Assembly (NCBI GenBank): GCA_027364815.1
Contig: DAHXOQ010000006.1
Location: 1-34,067, forward strand
Direction of reading: 5' to 3'
Length of the DNA: 34,067 bases
Source: Acidobacteriaceae bacterium
GTDB lineage: Bacteria; Acidobacteriota; Terriglobia; Terriglobales; Acidobacteriaceae
Below the pieces are notes generated by a model. That model was not told the DNA's origin, did not search any database, and saw only the letters and a program-made list of their open reading frames with translations. A program made the translations under genes and the position numbers. Shown one piece after another: positions 1 to 6,468 of the stretch. The stretch's first letter is position 1. Each line of letters starts with the position of its first letter.

Positions 1-436
1 CGGGATACCAGCGGGCGTTGACGAGATCGTTCTCGGGGTAGGGGGTGCGCTCGGGTGAGGTGAAGCGCAGGAATTGCGCCTTGGGCAGGGAGCCGTTTTC
101 AGCCTGCTCGCGCAGGGCGGCGTCCTGGGCCAGTGTCTCGGGGCGGACGTTGGTGGGGAAGAGCTGGGGAAAGCGGTCTTCAAGGCGGTAGTCGGTGGGT
201 TTCTGGTAGCCGAAGAACTCGTCAGCGTTGGCAATGATCCAGTCGTTGAGCTTGTCGAATGTGGCGAGGGCTTCGGTTTTGGACATGGATTCGGAAGCGG
301 CGATGCCGGCGCGGTCGAGGGTTTGTTGCACCCAGTCAAAACCCCATTCAACGGGGCGAACAATGCGGTTCTCGTCACGCGTGGTGAGGCGCGTCTCCCA
401 TTTGTACATCCACTTCGAATACCAGGACTTAATCAT
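1..436 (-). CDS. Partial conserved protein, possibly alpha/beta-hydrolase family (N-terminal part)
   Basis: This reading frame is not in the ORF track because it runs off the left edge. It opens at an ATG complementary to 434-436 and stays open for 145 codons. The protein begins MIKSWYSKWMYKWETRLTTR and is rich in Trp, Tyr and charged residues, with no signal peptide or membrane segment. From memory, similar N-termini occur in acidobacterial proteins annotated as abhydrolase-18-like alpha/beta hydrolases. The catalytic part (GxSxG) would lie outside the window, so the family call is tentative. The plus-strand ORFs at 74-478 and 228-512 are shadows of this gene. It is convergent with nothing and is separated by about 70 bp from the VKOR gene on the same strand. 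Confidence 0.6.
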   Translation of the reverse strand, partial: MIKSWYSKWMYKWETRLTTRDENRIVRPVEWGFDWVQQTLDRAGIAASESMSKTEALATFDKLNDWIIANADEFFGYQKPTDYRLEDRFPQLFPTNVRPETLAQDAALREQAENGSLPKAQFLRFTSPERTPYPENDLVNARWYP

Positions 437-508
437 TCAATACCTATTTTATCAGCGTGGATGCAGGAGATTTGTTAAAGCTTTAAGTAGTTATGTGTGT
501 GATTTTGG

Positions 509-916
509 TTAGCTTGATTGCATTTTTTTGCGAGCCCAGAAGTACCAGCCACCGCTGAGGAGCGTGATGAGGGCAATCAGGCATTGGGAGATGACGCAGT
601 AGACACACCAGACCTGGAGGACGTCTTTCTCAATGTGCGAGAGATAGAGTGCAAAGCAGAAACCGATGAAAGAGAAGAGGAAAGAAAGCGCGCGCAGGGT
701 GCGGAAGCTGAAGATGCCGATGGCCAGATAGCCGACGATGCCAAGTGCGGCGACAGGAATGTGTGCGATCTCAGAGAAAGGGCTGTGATTGACGATGCCG
801 CAATCCCACTTGGCATTGATGTCGCAGGGTTCAACGTCGTTGGAATAGTGGACGCGGAGGGCGAGAGCGGAGACGATGACTCCGGCGAGAGCGAGGGTCA
901 GGAGTACGTAGCGCAT
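509..916 (-). CDS. Vitamin K epoxide reductase (VKOR) family membrane protein
   Basis: This 135-residue protein has four predicted membrane helices. It carries the VKOR signatures: a loop cysteine pair (Cys31 and Cys39, in EPCDINAKWDC), a following Ser (HSPF), and the active-site CxxC as WCVYC (Cys104 and Cys107) at the start of the last helix. Bacterial VKOR homologues reoxidise a periplasmic thioredoxin-like oxidase and pass electrons to quinone, replacing DsbB. The size fits a stand-alone VKOR domain; many bacterial members are fused to a thioredoxin domain, which is absent here. No DsbA-like partner gene lies in the window. It is divergent from nadD across about 100 bp. The family is clear; the quinone/disulfide role is inferred from it. 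Confidence 0.9.
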   Translation of the reverse strand: MRYVLLTLALAGVIVSALALRVHYSNDVEPCDINAKWDCGIVNHSPFSEIAHIPVAALGIVGYLAIGIFSFRTLRALSFLFSFIGFCFALYLSHIEKDVLQVWCVYCVISQCLIALITLLSGGWYFWARKKMQSS

Positions 917-1017
917 AGGTTAATGCTAGCAGGATGGGGCGGGGATTTGATGTGCGGAGATTCAGCTTTTGCTTTGAGGAGATCCTGCTTTTGATGTGAG
1001 GAGATTAGGATAAGGAA

Positions 1018-1761
1018 ATGGCGGAATTGAGAGCAAAGCAGCGGCGCATTGCGTTCTTTGGCGGGAGCTTTGACCCTCCGCATGCGGGGCATCTGGCCAT
1101 TGCGCGGGCGGCACGGGAAGCGCTCGATCTGGATGTGGTTTTGTTTGCTCCGGTGGGCGTGCAGCCGCTGAAAAGTGGGAGTCTCGTCAGTGCGAGTCTG
1201 GGTTCAGTAGTCGCAAGCTTTGAGCAGCGGCTGGCGATGACGCGGCTGGCGATTCAAGGCGAAGCGGGCTTTGAGATTTCAACACTCGATGCGCCAGTGA
1301 GCGATGACGCACCGAATTTTACGGCGGAGACGCTGGAGAGATTGAAGGCGGAGTCGGGAAGTGAGGCAGAGATTTTTTGCCTGATGGGCGCGGATTCGTT
1401 TTTGCAGTTGAGTCGCTGGCACCGCGCGAATGAGTTGCCGTTTTTGGCGGAGTTGATTGTGGCTGCGCGGCCGGGTGAGGAACTGGAGCCGATGGGGCAA
1501 CATCTGCCGCCAGGGATTGAGCAGGTGGAGAGGCCGCTGCTGAATGAGGATGGCAGCTTGAAGCAGTGGACCGTAAAAGATGCAAGCGGAAGACAGGCTG
1601 TGATCAGTGTGCTGCCGAATCTGCATTACGAAATTTCAGCGACTGAGTTGAGGGCGGCGATTCAAAATGGCAATCAGAGATTGATGAATGGTGAAGAGGA
1701 ACTGAAATCTGCGGTACTCGATTATATTTACGAGCACAAACTATATGCTTTTACAATCTGA
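1018..1761 (+). CDS. nadD: Nicotinate-nucleotide adenylyltransferase
   Basis: NadD adenylates nicotinate mononucleotide to deamido-NAD in cytoplasmic NAD biosynthesis. The 247-residue protein has the nucleotidyltransferase signature GGSFDPPHAGH near residues 15-25 (with the HxGH-type pair), a central MGADSFLQLSRWHRA segment typical of NadD, and the C-terminal ISATELR motif, a version of ISxTxxR that contacts the phosphates. The start ATG follows a purine-rich AGGATAAGGAA stretch. An insertion around residues 165-195 (LLNEDGSLKQWTVKDASG) makes it somewhat longer than the usual 190-220 residues. In many bacteria nadD lies directly before rsfS. Here an opposite-strand NYN gene separates them, ending only 5 bp after the nadD stop. 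Confidence 0.93.
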   Translation: MAELRAKQRRIAFFGGSFDPPHAGHLAIARAAREALDLDVVLFAPVGVQPLKSGSLVSASLGSVVASFEQRLAMTRLAIQGEAGFEISTLDAPVSDDAPNFTAETLERLKAESGSEAEIFCLMGADSFLQLSRWHRANELPFLAELIVAARPGEELEPMGQHLPPGIEQVERPLLNEDGSLKQWTVKDASGRQAVISVLPNLHYEISATELRAAIQNGNQRLMNGEEELKSAVLDYIYEHKLYAFTI

Positions 1762-1766
1762 ATGCG

Positions 1767-2507
1767 CTATTTAACTGGAATATATTCAATTGGACGGTTT
1801 ACGCGTACTCCGTTCATTTCATCAATTACTTGTTCACCCATAAGACTGCGTTGTAAATGTGATTCATTCATCTTGATTTCTGAATTGCATGCTTGCCTCA
1901 TTTCAAGTCCATTTTGTCGTCTTCCGATTGGCAAAACCGCGATTATCTCCTTTTTGGGCCAACGGTTCCTTATCAACTTAATTACAGGTATTAAATCCGT
2001 GTCGCCAGAAACCAAAATTGCTTTATCAAATTTATCTTGGTGAGCGAGATCCAGCATGCGAATAGCAATATTTACGTCAGTCTGTTTCTCAATTCGGATA
2101 CTAAAGTTACCTCGACAAGATGCCTCGCACCGAACAAATTTTTCTCTAAAGGCACCTAGGGTAACATTAACGCCATGGCATTCTTGAGCTCGAATAAATG
2201 CACGGTGTCTCATTTGTTTTCCAATATCCAAAGTGGGAACTGTCGTAAAAAAATCCACTCCGATTAAATCTTCGTTGCCCCCAACGAAACATTTCGCTAA
2301 ATCACGAAGGCTTATCCATTTGTATTTACGATATTTATGATTGTCTTCTTTTGTTTTGCCGTCATTAAACCAGTCGAGCGCATGATAGAGATTAAAGCCA
2401 TCCACGAAACAGTGGACACGAGTTTTCGCGACTACTGCTGTATCTATATTGTCAACATCTTCGCTCGAACTCATTTCGCGAACCTTCTGTGGAAAAATTG
2501 TAGACAA
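1767..2507 (-). CDS. NYN-domain (LabA/PIN-like) putative RNase
   Basis: The 246-residue protein has the NYN fold signatures. FVDGFNLYH (Asp36, Asn39) is the first strand with a catalytic Asp, QTDVNIAIRM (Asp144) is the second acidic site, and VSGDTDLIPVI (166-175) carries the third and fourth acidic residues. NYN proteins are PIN-like metal-dependent nucleases or RNA-binding proteins. An alternative start is the second Met (MSSSED, residue 12). The gene is visibly AT-rich compared with its GC-rich neighbours, is on the opposite strand from nadD and rsfS, and sits exactly between them, which suggests acquisition by transfer. Cys127 and Cys131 (CEASC) could form part of a metal site. The target and physiological role cannot be read from the sequence. 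Confidence 0.85.
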   Translation of the reverse strand: MSTIFPQKVREMSSSEDVDNIDTAVVAKTRVHCFVDGFNLYHALDWFNDGKTKEDNHKYRKYKWISLRDLAKCFVGGNEDLIGVDFFTTVPTLDIGKQMRHRAFIRAQECHGVNVTLGAFREKFVRCEASCRGNFSIRIEKQTDVNIAIRMLDLAHQDKFDKAILVSGDTDLIPVIKLIRNRWPKKEIIAVLPIGRRQNGLEMRQACNSEIKMNESHLQRSLMGEQVIDEMNGVRVNRPIEYIPVK

Positions 2508-2564
2508 TTCAGTATATACGGAGTATTATATTCTTATTCATCCCGTTGTGTTTACACAGCGGCG

Positions 2565-2588
2565 CCGGCTCTTTCGGGGGCCGGTTTT
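2565..2588 (+). terminator. Hairpin with T-run upstream of rsfS (terminator or attenuator-like)
   Basis: CCGGCTC pairs with GGGCCGG (one G-U) around a 6-base loop and is followed at once by TTTT and then GAATTTT. It lies about 150 bp before rsfS in the plus direction and just beyond the NYN start. It could stop readthrough from nadD or act as an attenuator for rsfS. The stem is short, so this is a moderate call. Confidence 0.4.
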
Positions 2589-2740
2589 GAATTTTGTGGT
2601 TAAAAGTTTACCTTGGGCCAAAGAATACATTAGCAATATATATAAACAACAACGTGCACCTACAATAGTCGCTGTAGTAGATAGTTTTGCATCCGCCTCT
2701 TACACGCGCTATCCTTGCATCTGGAGCAACGATAACAAGC

Positions 2741-3490
2741 ATGAGCAATCTGGAAGCGCGTAAAGAGATTCGCAAGCAGTTGCAGACGGCGCTTGCCGCC
2801 TGCGAAGACAAAAAAGCAGTTGAGACAAGAATTCTTGAGTTGGATCCGGTAGATTCGGGACTGACGGATTACTTCCTCATCACTTCAGCGACGAACGAGC
2901 GCCAGGCCATCGCGATTGCCGACGAGATTGAGCTAAGACTCAAGCACGAGTACGGCATGTATCCGAACTCGGTTGAGGGACGCCGCCAGGGCGAGTGGAT
3001 CCTCCTCGATTACGTTGATTTTGTGGTTCACGTCTTCCAGACCGAGAAGCGCGCCTTCTACGACATTGAACGCTTGAGGAAGAGCGCACGCCCGCTGACG
3101 CCGGACGAGTTTGACGCCGAGCTGAAGCGTGACTTGAGCGAGAAGACGCGTGCGGCCAGGACGCAAGCCAAGCCAGTTGTCGTAGCAGCCAAAAAGAAGG
3201 CAGTGGCGAAGAAAGCAGCAAAGGTTACTAGTAAGGTTCCCGGGAAGAAACCCAAAGAAACAGGCAAGAAAACCAGAACAACTGCCAAAAAAACCAAGAA
3301 AACCCCAAGTGGGGCCGCAAAGAAAATGGCAGTTAAAAAGGTCGTCAAAAAGGCTGCCAAGAAGGTTCCGGCGAAGAAGATCACCAAGAAGGCGCCCGTC
3401 AAAAAGGCAGTCAAGAAGGTTGTCAAAAAGCCGGCGAAGAAGATTGTGGCCAAAAAGCCCCTTAAGAAGGCAGCCAAAAAGCGCCGCTGA
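2741..3490 (+). CDS. rsfS: Ribosomal silencing factor RsfS with lysine-rich histone H1-like tail
   Basis: RsfS binds ribosomal protein uL14 and blocks joining of the subunits when nutrients are scarce. Residues 1 to about 120 are the RsfS domain, with DSGLTDYFLITSATNERQA, the IADEIE helix, and the YVDFVVHVF and YDIERLR segments. I chose MSNLEARKE at 2741 rather than the track start at 2687 because the upstream 18 residues do not fit the family and a GGAG lies upstream. RsfS is usually 105-130 residues; this protein has 249. The extra C-terminal part is about 100 residues of Lys, Ala, Val and Pro in KKAxKK-type repeats ending KKAAKKRR, resembling histone H1 tails and bacterial nucleic-acid-binding tails. 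It probably binds RNA or DNA. Confidence 0.88.
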   Translation: MSNLEARKEIRKQLQTALAACEDKKAVETRILELDPVDSGLTDYFLITSATNERQAIAIADEIELRLKHEYGMYPNSVEGRRQGEWILLDYVDFVVHVFQTEKRAFYDIERLRKSARPLTPDEFDAELKRDLSEKTRAARTQAKPVVVAAKKKAVAKKAAKVTSKVPGKKPKETGKKTRTTAKKTKKTPSGAAKKMAVKKVVKKAAKKVPAKKITKKAPVKKAVKKVVKKPAKKIVAKKPLKKAAKKRR

Positions 3491-3609
3491 TTTTTGAGTG
3501 AGTTTGAACTGTTTGTGTGTGTCCGAGGACACAAGCGGCGATTTGAAGGTTTGTGCGACAATAATCAGGACGGAGCTTCATCCGTAAGATGAAGCGTGGA
3601 GGTAGAACC

Positions 3610-3849
3610 ATGGGTGAACTTTTTCAACCAACGCATCTTATTCTGATCGGCATTGTGCTTTTTCTTCTCTTTGGCGCCAAGCGTCTACCCGAGCTGGGCA
3701 AGGGACTCGGTGAGGGTCTGAAGGGCTTCAAGGAGGGTATCAAGGGCGAACCGACACCGGCAGCACCTGCGCCAATCCAGCAGCAACAGGCCGCGCCACA
3801 GCCGCCACCTCCTCCCGCTCCGACCAACACGCCGATTCAGCCACAGTAA
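3610..3849 (+). CDS. tatA: Twin-arginine translocase subunit TatA/E
   Basis: The 79-residue protein has the TatA plan: a short N-terminal membrane helix (residues about 7-22), an FGAKRLPELGKGLGEGLKGFKEG hinge and amphipathic helix, and a Pro/Gln-rich tail. TatA oligomers form the transport path for folded twin-arginine proteins. The start at 3610 is fixed by a GGAGG at 3598-3602 with 7-base spacing; the track start at 3589 would add a seven-residue MKRGGRT extension. TatB and TatC genes are not nearby. A strong terminator follows the gene. The next gene repeats its first nine residues exactly. Confidence 0.93.
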   Translation: MGELFQPTHLILIGIVLFLLFGAKRLPELGKGLGEGLKGFKEGIKGEPTPAAPAPIQQQQAAPQPPPPPAPTNTPIQPQ

Positions 3850-3870
3850 TTTTTTCAGTGGATTGAAAGA

Positions 3871-3904
3871 AGCCCAGGTCTCTTGAATGAGATCTGGGTT
3901 TTTT
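3871..3904 (+). terminator. Rho-independent terminator after tatA
   Basis: CCCAGGTCTC and GAGATCTGGG form a 10-bp stem with one G-U pair and a TTGAAT loop, followed by a run of six T. It lies 23 bp after the tatA stop and separates it from the TatA-mimic gene. Confidence 0.88.
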
Positions 3905-3947
3905 ATATGTGTTTTAATTATTTCCGAGAATAGAAAGAGGATATTTT

Positions 3948-4166
3948 ATGGGTGAGCTTTTTCAACCGACGCATATAATTCTGATCATCTTTGTACTTTT
4001 TATTCCAGTGTTTGCTTGGCTCCCAGTCATTTGCTTTTGGCAGATCTTCAAAAAGTCTGGTTTTCAGCCTGCACTGAGTTTTTTGTTTTTAATTCCGTTG
4101 ATCAATCTCGTTCTTCTAATTTGGTTCGCATTTTCTGATTGGCCCGCACTGAAGAATAAGAATTAA
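3948..4166 (+). CDS. Small membrane protein with a TatA-identical N-terminus
   Basis: This 72-residue protein starts MGELFQPTHIILI, matching TatA at its first nine residues and nearly so at the nucleotide level over the first 40 bases. It then diverges completely. Instead of the FGxxxLPEL hinge it continues VLFIPVFAWLPVICFWQIFKKSG, then a second hydrophobic helix and a short Lys/Asn-rich tail, giving two membrane segments. An AGAGG lies about 8 bases before the ATG. The pattern suggests partial duplication of tatA with a new C-terminal part, or reuse of the TatA targeting or translation-start region. The remainder resembles short two-helix membrane proteins of unknown role. I know of no named family for it. 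Confidence 0.7.
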   Translation: MGELFQPTHIILIIFVLFIPVFAWLPVICFWQIFKKSGFQPALSFLFLIPLINLVLLIWFAFSDWPALKNKN

Positions 4167-4191
4167 TCAGCGGCCTAGATAGAAGTGATCA

Positions 4192-4227
4192 TGCGCAAAA
4201 TTAATTGCGGAAGAGAAATTTTGCGCA
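4192..4227. repeat. Perfect 11-bp inverted repeat
   Basis: TGCGCAAAATT and AATTTTGCGCA are perfectly complementary with a 14-base loop, 25 bp after the TatA-mimic gene. There is no T-run on either side, so it is not a standard terminator. It may stabilise the 3' end or be an operator. Confidence 0.5.
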
Positions 4228-4273
4228 CATTTCAATCGGCCCTCCGGGACGAGAGCTCATTGATGAATTCTGA

Positions 4274-4327
4274 CCCAGGGCTGCGCGATGCTTGCCCTGG
4301 GCTATTTTCTATGCTCCCTACGGGAGC
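4274..4327. repeat. Composite palindromic intergenic repeat, copy 1
   Basis: CCCAGGG...CCCTGGG (4274-4301) is followed by GCTATTTTC and a second small palindrome GCTCCCTACGGGAGC. The same order (CCCAGGG, CCCTGGGCTATT, then a C/G-rich palindrome) occurs at 33721-33788. Two copies in one window with conserved order but different loop contents suggest a REP-like family. Confidence 0.65.
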
Positions 4328-4471
4328 GATCTTTCGGGTGATGGATTTTGTTGGAGTCGCCGCGGTTTTGCGGGTAATTCTATTTGTTTGATTCATGGCA
4401 GATTCGACGAGGAAAGTGGGCTCAAGTAGACTCAAGACAAGCGATTCCAATTGAGAGTAGAGGTTCCGCTA

Positions 4472-5107
4472 ATGAGCGATCGGACAAAGTTGCGCCGGCT
4501 GCCGGATCGAGGCAGTCAAGAGATGGAAGCGGTGAACGCGATACTGGACGCATACTTCCTGGCGCATGTGGGCTTTGTGGTTGAGGGTCAGCCTTTCGTC
4601 ATCCCCACTCTTTATGGCCGCAAGAATGGCAAGCTCTATCTGCACGGCTCGGCCGCAAGCCGCATGATGAGGCATCTTGAAACCGGCGTCCCGGCCTGTG
4701 TGACGGTGACGTTGGTCGATGGAATCGTGCTGGCGCGCTCGGCCTTTCATCACTCCATGAATTACCGCTCGGCGGTGGTCTTTGGCATCGCCAAAAAAAT
4801 TGAAGGCGAAGCGGAGAAGAACGAGGCGCTGAAAATTGTCAGCGATAACGTGATTCGCGGGCGCTGGGATGAAGCGCGTCATCCGCATCCGCAGGAGCTC
4901 AAGGCGACGACGGTGCTCGAGTTCACGATTGAAGAGGGCTCGGCAAAAGTGCGCCCCGGCGGACCGCATGACGATGAAGAGGAATACGCGGTGCCGAGCT
5001 GGGCTGGAGTCTTGCCGCTTGCGGTGAAGGCGGTCGAGCCGATTGGGGATGAGCGATTGATTCCGGGAACGCCGGTGCCGGAGTATGTGAAGAAGTTCAA
5101 AAGCTAG
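4472..5107 (+). CDS. Pyridoxamine 5'-phosphate oxidase-like flavin-binding protein
   Basis: The 211-residue protein matches the PNPOx-like split-barrel family often annotated as flavin-nucleotide-binding or NimA-related. It opens with RTKLRRLPDRGSQE, followed by a strand with FVVEGQPFVIPTLYGRKNGKLYLHG, SRMMRHLETGVPACVTVTLVDG and the FHHSMNYRSAVVFG core. Family members bind FMN or F420 and reduce varied substrates; the substrate here is unknown. The ATG at 4472 is chosen because TAGAGG precedes it by 8 bases. The track start is a TTG seven codons upstream, with no ribosome site. The next gene begins after a 54-bp gap containing two AGTTCTCAGTT repeats. Confidence 0.85.
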   Translation: MSDRTKLRRLPDRGSQEMEAVNAILDAYFLAHVGFVVEGQPFVIPTLYGRKNGKLYLHGSAASRMMRHLETGVPACVTVTLVDGIVLARSAFHHSMNYRSAVVFGIAKKIEGEAEKNEALKIVSDNVIRGRWDEARHPHPQELKATTVLEFTIEEGSAKVRPGGPHDDEEEYAVPSWAGVLPLAVKAVEPIGDERLIPGTPVPEYVKKFKS

Positions 5108-5130
5108 TTCTCAGTTATCAGTTCTCAGTT
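5106..5130 (+). repeat. Two AGTTCTCAGTT repeat units
   Basis: Two copies of the 11-mer AGTTCTCAGTT (5106-5116 and 5120-5130) start at the stop codon of the preceding gene. The same 11-mer or its complement recurs at 17510, 17681, 31427 and 32240, with a 10-base version at 32528, always between or at the edges of genes. Confidence 0.7.
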
Positions 5131-5161
5131 GATTGCATTTGCGAAGTTGGTGGTTCTAAGC

Positions 5162-5710
5162 GTGAAACTTACAGAGAATTTTGCGCAAAGTTGGCGGGCG
5201 GAGATTTTGAAATCGCGACCGCTGATTTTGCCGCGCAGGCATTTCACTTATCCGGGCGTAGCGGAAGAAGTTGAACGCGGCGCGCTGGAGGTGATGGTAA
5301 CTCCGGCGAACTCTGAGGCTTTGCTTGCAACCTGCGCACTGGGATTTCGCGATCCTGCTGCGCCGAGTGGAATTTGGAGTACGCCGAATCCTGATTGGAT
5401 GTGCGCGCTCTCGGGCGGCTATGCGTATTTGGTGAACACAGAAAATCCGACCGAGTTCACAATGATTGAGATGCGGCCGGTGCTCAGCGTTCATGCGGCA
5501 ATTGATGCGTCTCTTCTGTTGTTTGTGGGGAATCGAATAATCATCGCATGGGGACGTGATGGAGTTGCATGGCAGAGCGGGAGTTTGTCGGATGAGGGCG
5601 TAACGGTGGAGCGGATTGACAGCGAAAAGTTGTACGGCCGCGGTTGGGAGTTGATGAAGGATCGCGAGTATGAGTTGGATGTGATGAGTGGTAAATCGAT
5701 GCGCAAGTAA
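5162..5710 (+). CDS. Conserved hypothetical cytosolic protein
   Basis: I do not recognise this protein. It is about 182 residues, soluble, with no signal peptide or repeats, and has WSTPNPDWMCALSGGYAYLV, a run of beta-strand-like segments (LLLFVGNRIIIAWG) and a charged C-terminus. The pattern of alternating hydrophobics resembles a beta-propeller blade or a small beta-sandwich, but no motif is diagnostic. The track start is a TTG inside the AGTTCTCAGTT repeat, so a GTG at 5162 (VKLTENFAQ) is more likely, with a weak GGTGG upstream. It follows the PNPOx gene in the same direction and may be co-transcribed. Confidence 0.6.
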   Translation: MKLTENFAQSWRAEILKSRPLILPRRHFTYPGVAEEVERGALEVMVTPANSEALLATCALGFRDPAAPSGIWSTPNPDWMCALSGGYAYLVNTENPTEFTMIEMRPVLSVHAAIDASLLLFVGNRIIIAWGRDGVAWQSGSLSDEGVTVERIDSEKLYGRGWELMKDREYELDVMSGKSMRK

Positions 5711-5764
5711 AAAGTGCGAGGATGGGGCAACCAAATCTTGATAGGAGGAGGGAAATCAACCGCA

Positions 5765-5801
5765 GATCCTTCGACTCCGCTGCGCGCCGCTCAGGATGAC
5801 A
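5765..5801. repeat. GATCCTTCGACTCCGC-type intergenic repeat
   Basis: The sequence GATCCTTCGACTCCGCTGCG runs into CGCCGCTCAGGATGACA, whose ends form a partial palindrome (ATCCT/AGGAT). From memory, this 37-base type of element is common between genes in many bacterial genomes, including Acidobacteriota. Only one copy is in this window. Confidence 0.5.
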
Positions 5802-5846
5802 AGTTTTTGATATACGTTTGAATGACTCAAGACACTAGAATCTTAA

Positions 5847-6425
5847 TTAATTTTCATTGAATGATTGAAAAAAACTTAACGCAGCATCGCCTTGCTCGAG
5901 AAGTCGTGTGCGTTTCAAAATGTTAATCGCCACAGGCAACGCGTCTTTGCGCCGATGTTCAGCGATGACCAAACCCTCGGGCGCTAAAAGCGAACCAACC
6001 GCCGAAAGCGTGGATTCATATTCGCCTGCCAGGTCATAGGGAGGGTCGAGGAAGATGATATCGAATTGCTGCTCAGCTTTTGCAGTTGCGCGCAGAAAGG
6101 CGGAGACCTTCGCGGATTCAATGCGATAACCGGTGGTGATGGAGAGTGACTCAAGATTTGCGCGGAGAATTTTGAGGGCCCGCGGAGCTTGCTCAACAAA
6201 AGTAACATGGAGAGCGCCTCGGCTGATGGCCTCAATCCCGACGGCGCCGGAGCCGGCATAAAGATCGAGAAAGCGCACGCCCTGAATATGCGGGTCATGC
6301 ATTTTAAAGCGCGGAGCCAGCACATTGAAAAGAGTTTCGCGCAGGCGGTCGCTGGTGGGGCGCGTCTCAATACCTGAAGGGGCATTCAAGATGCGGGAAC
6401 GGTAGTTGCCGGCAATGATTCTCAT
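5847..6425 (-). CDS. rsmD: 16S rRNA (guanine(966)-N(2))-methyltransferase RsmD
   Basis: RsmD methylates G966 of 16S rRNA in the 30S subunit using S-adenosylmethionine. The 192-residue protein opens MRIIAGNYRSR and has the TRPTSDRLRETLFNVL family signature, motif I as FLDLYAGSGAVGIEAISRGA, the acidic strand FVEQ, and the catalytic IIFLDPPYDL. The length is standard. The start ATG lies 43 bp from the divergent start of the M50-like gene, so the two share a short promoter region. Confidence 0.95.
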   Translation of the reverse strand: MRIIAGNYRSRILNAPSGIETRPTSDRLRETLFNVLAPRFKMHDPHIQGVRFLDLYAGSGAVGIEAISRGALHVTFVEQAPRALKILRANLESLSITTGYRIESAKVSAFLRATAKAEQQFDIIFLDPPYDLAGEYESTLSAVGSLLAPEGLVIAEHRRKDALPVAINILKRTRLLEQGDAALSFFQSFNEN

Positions 6426-6468
6426 TCAGTTGAAGCATACATCAGCCTGACGAACTACAATCTTTTGT

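Noticed and set aside
74-512. Plus-strand ORFs of 134 and 94 aa at the left edge
   Set aside because: They overlap the minus-strand reading frame that runs to position 1 with a good start and protein-like composition. The plus-strand products are Gly/Val-rich shadows.
3514-3540. Nested hairpins TGTGTCC/GGACACA within CGCCGCT/AGCGGCG after rsfS
   Set aside because: No T-run, so not a clear terminator; may be chance structure in GC-rich sequence.
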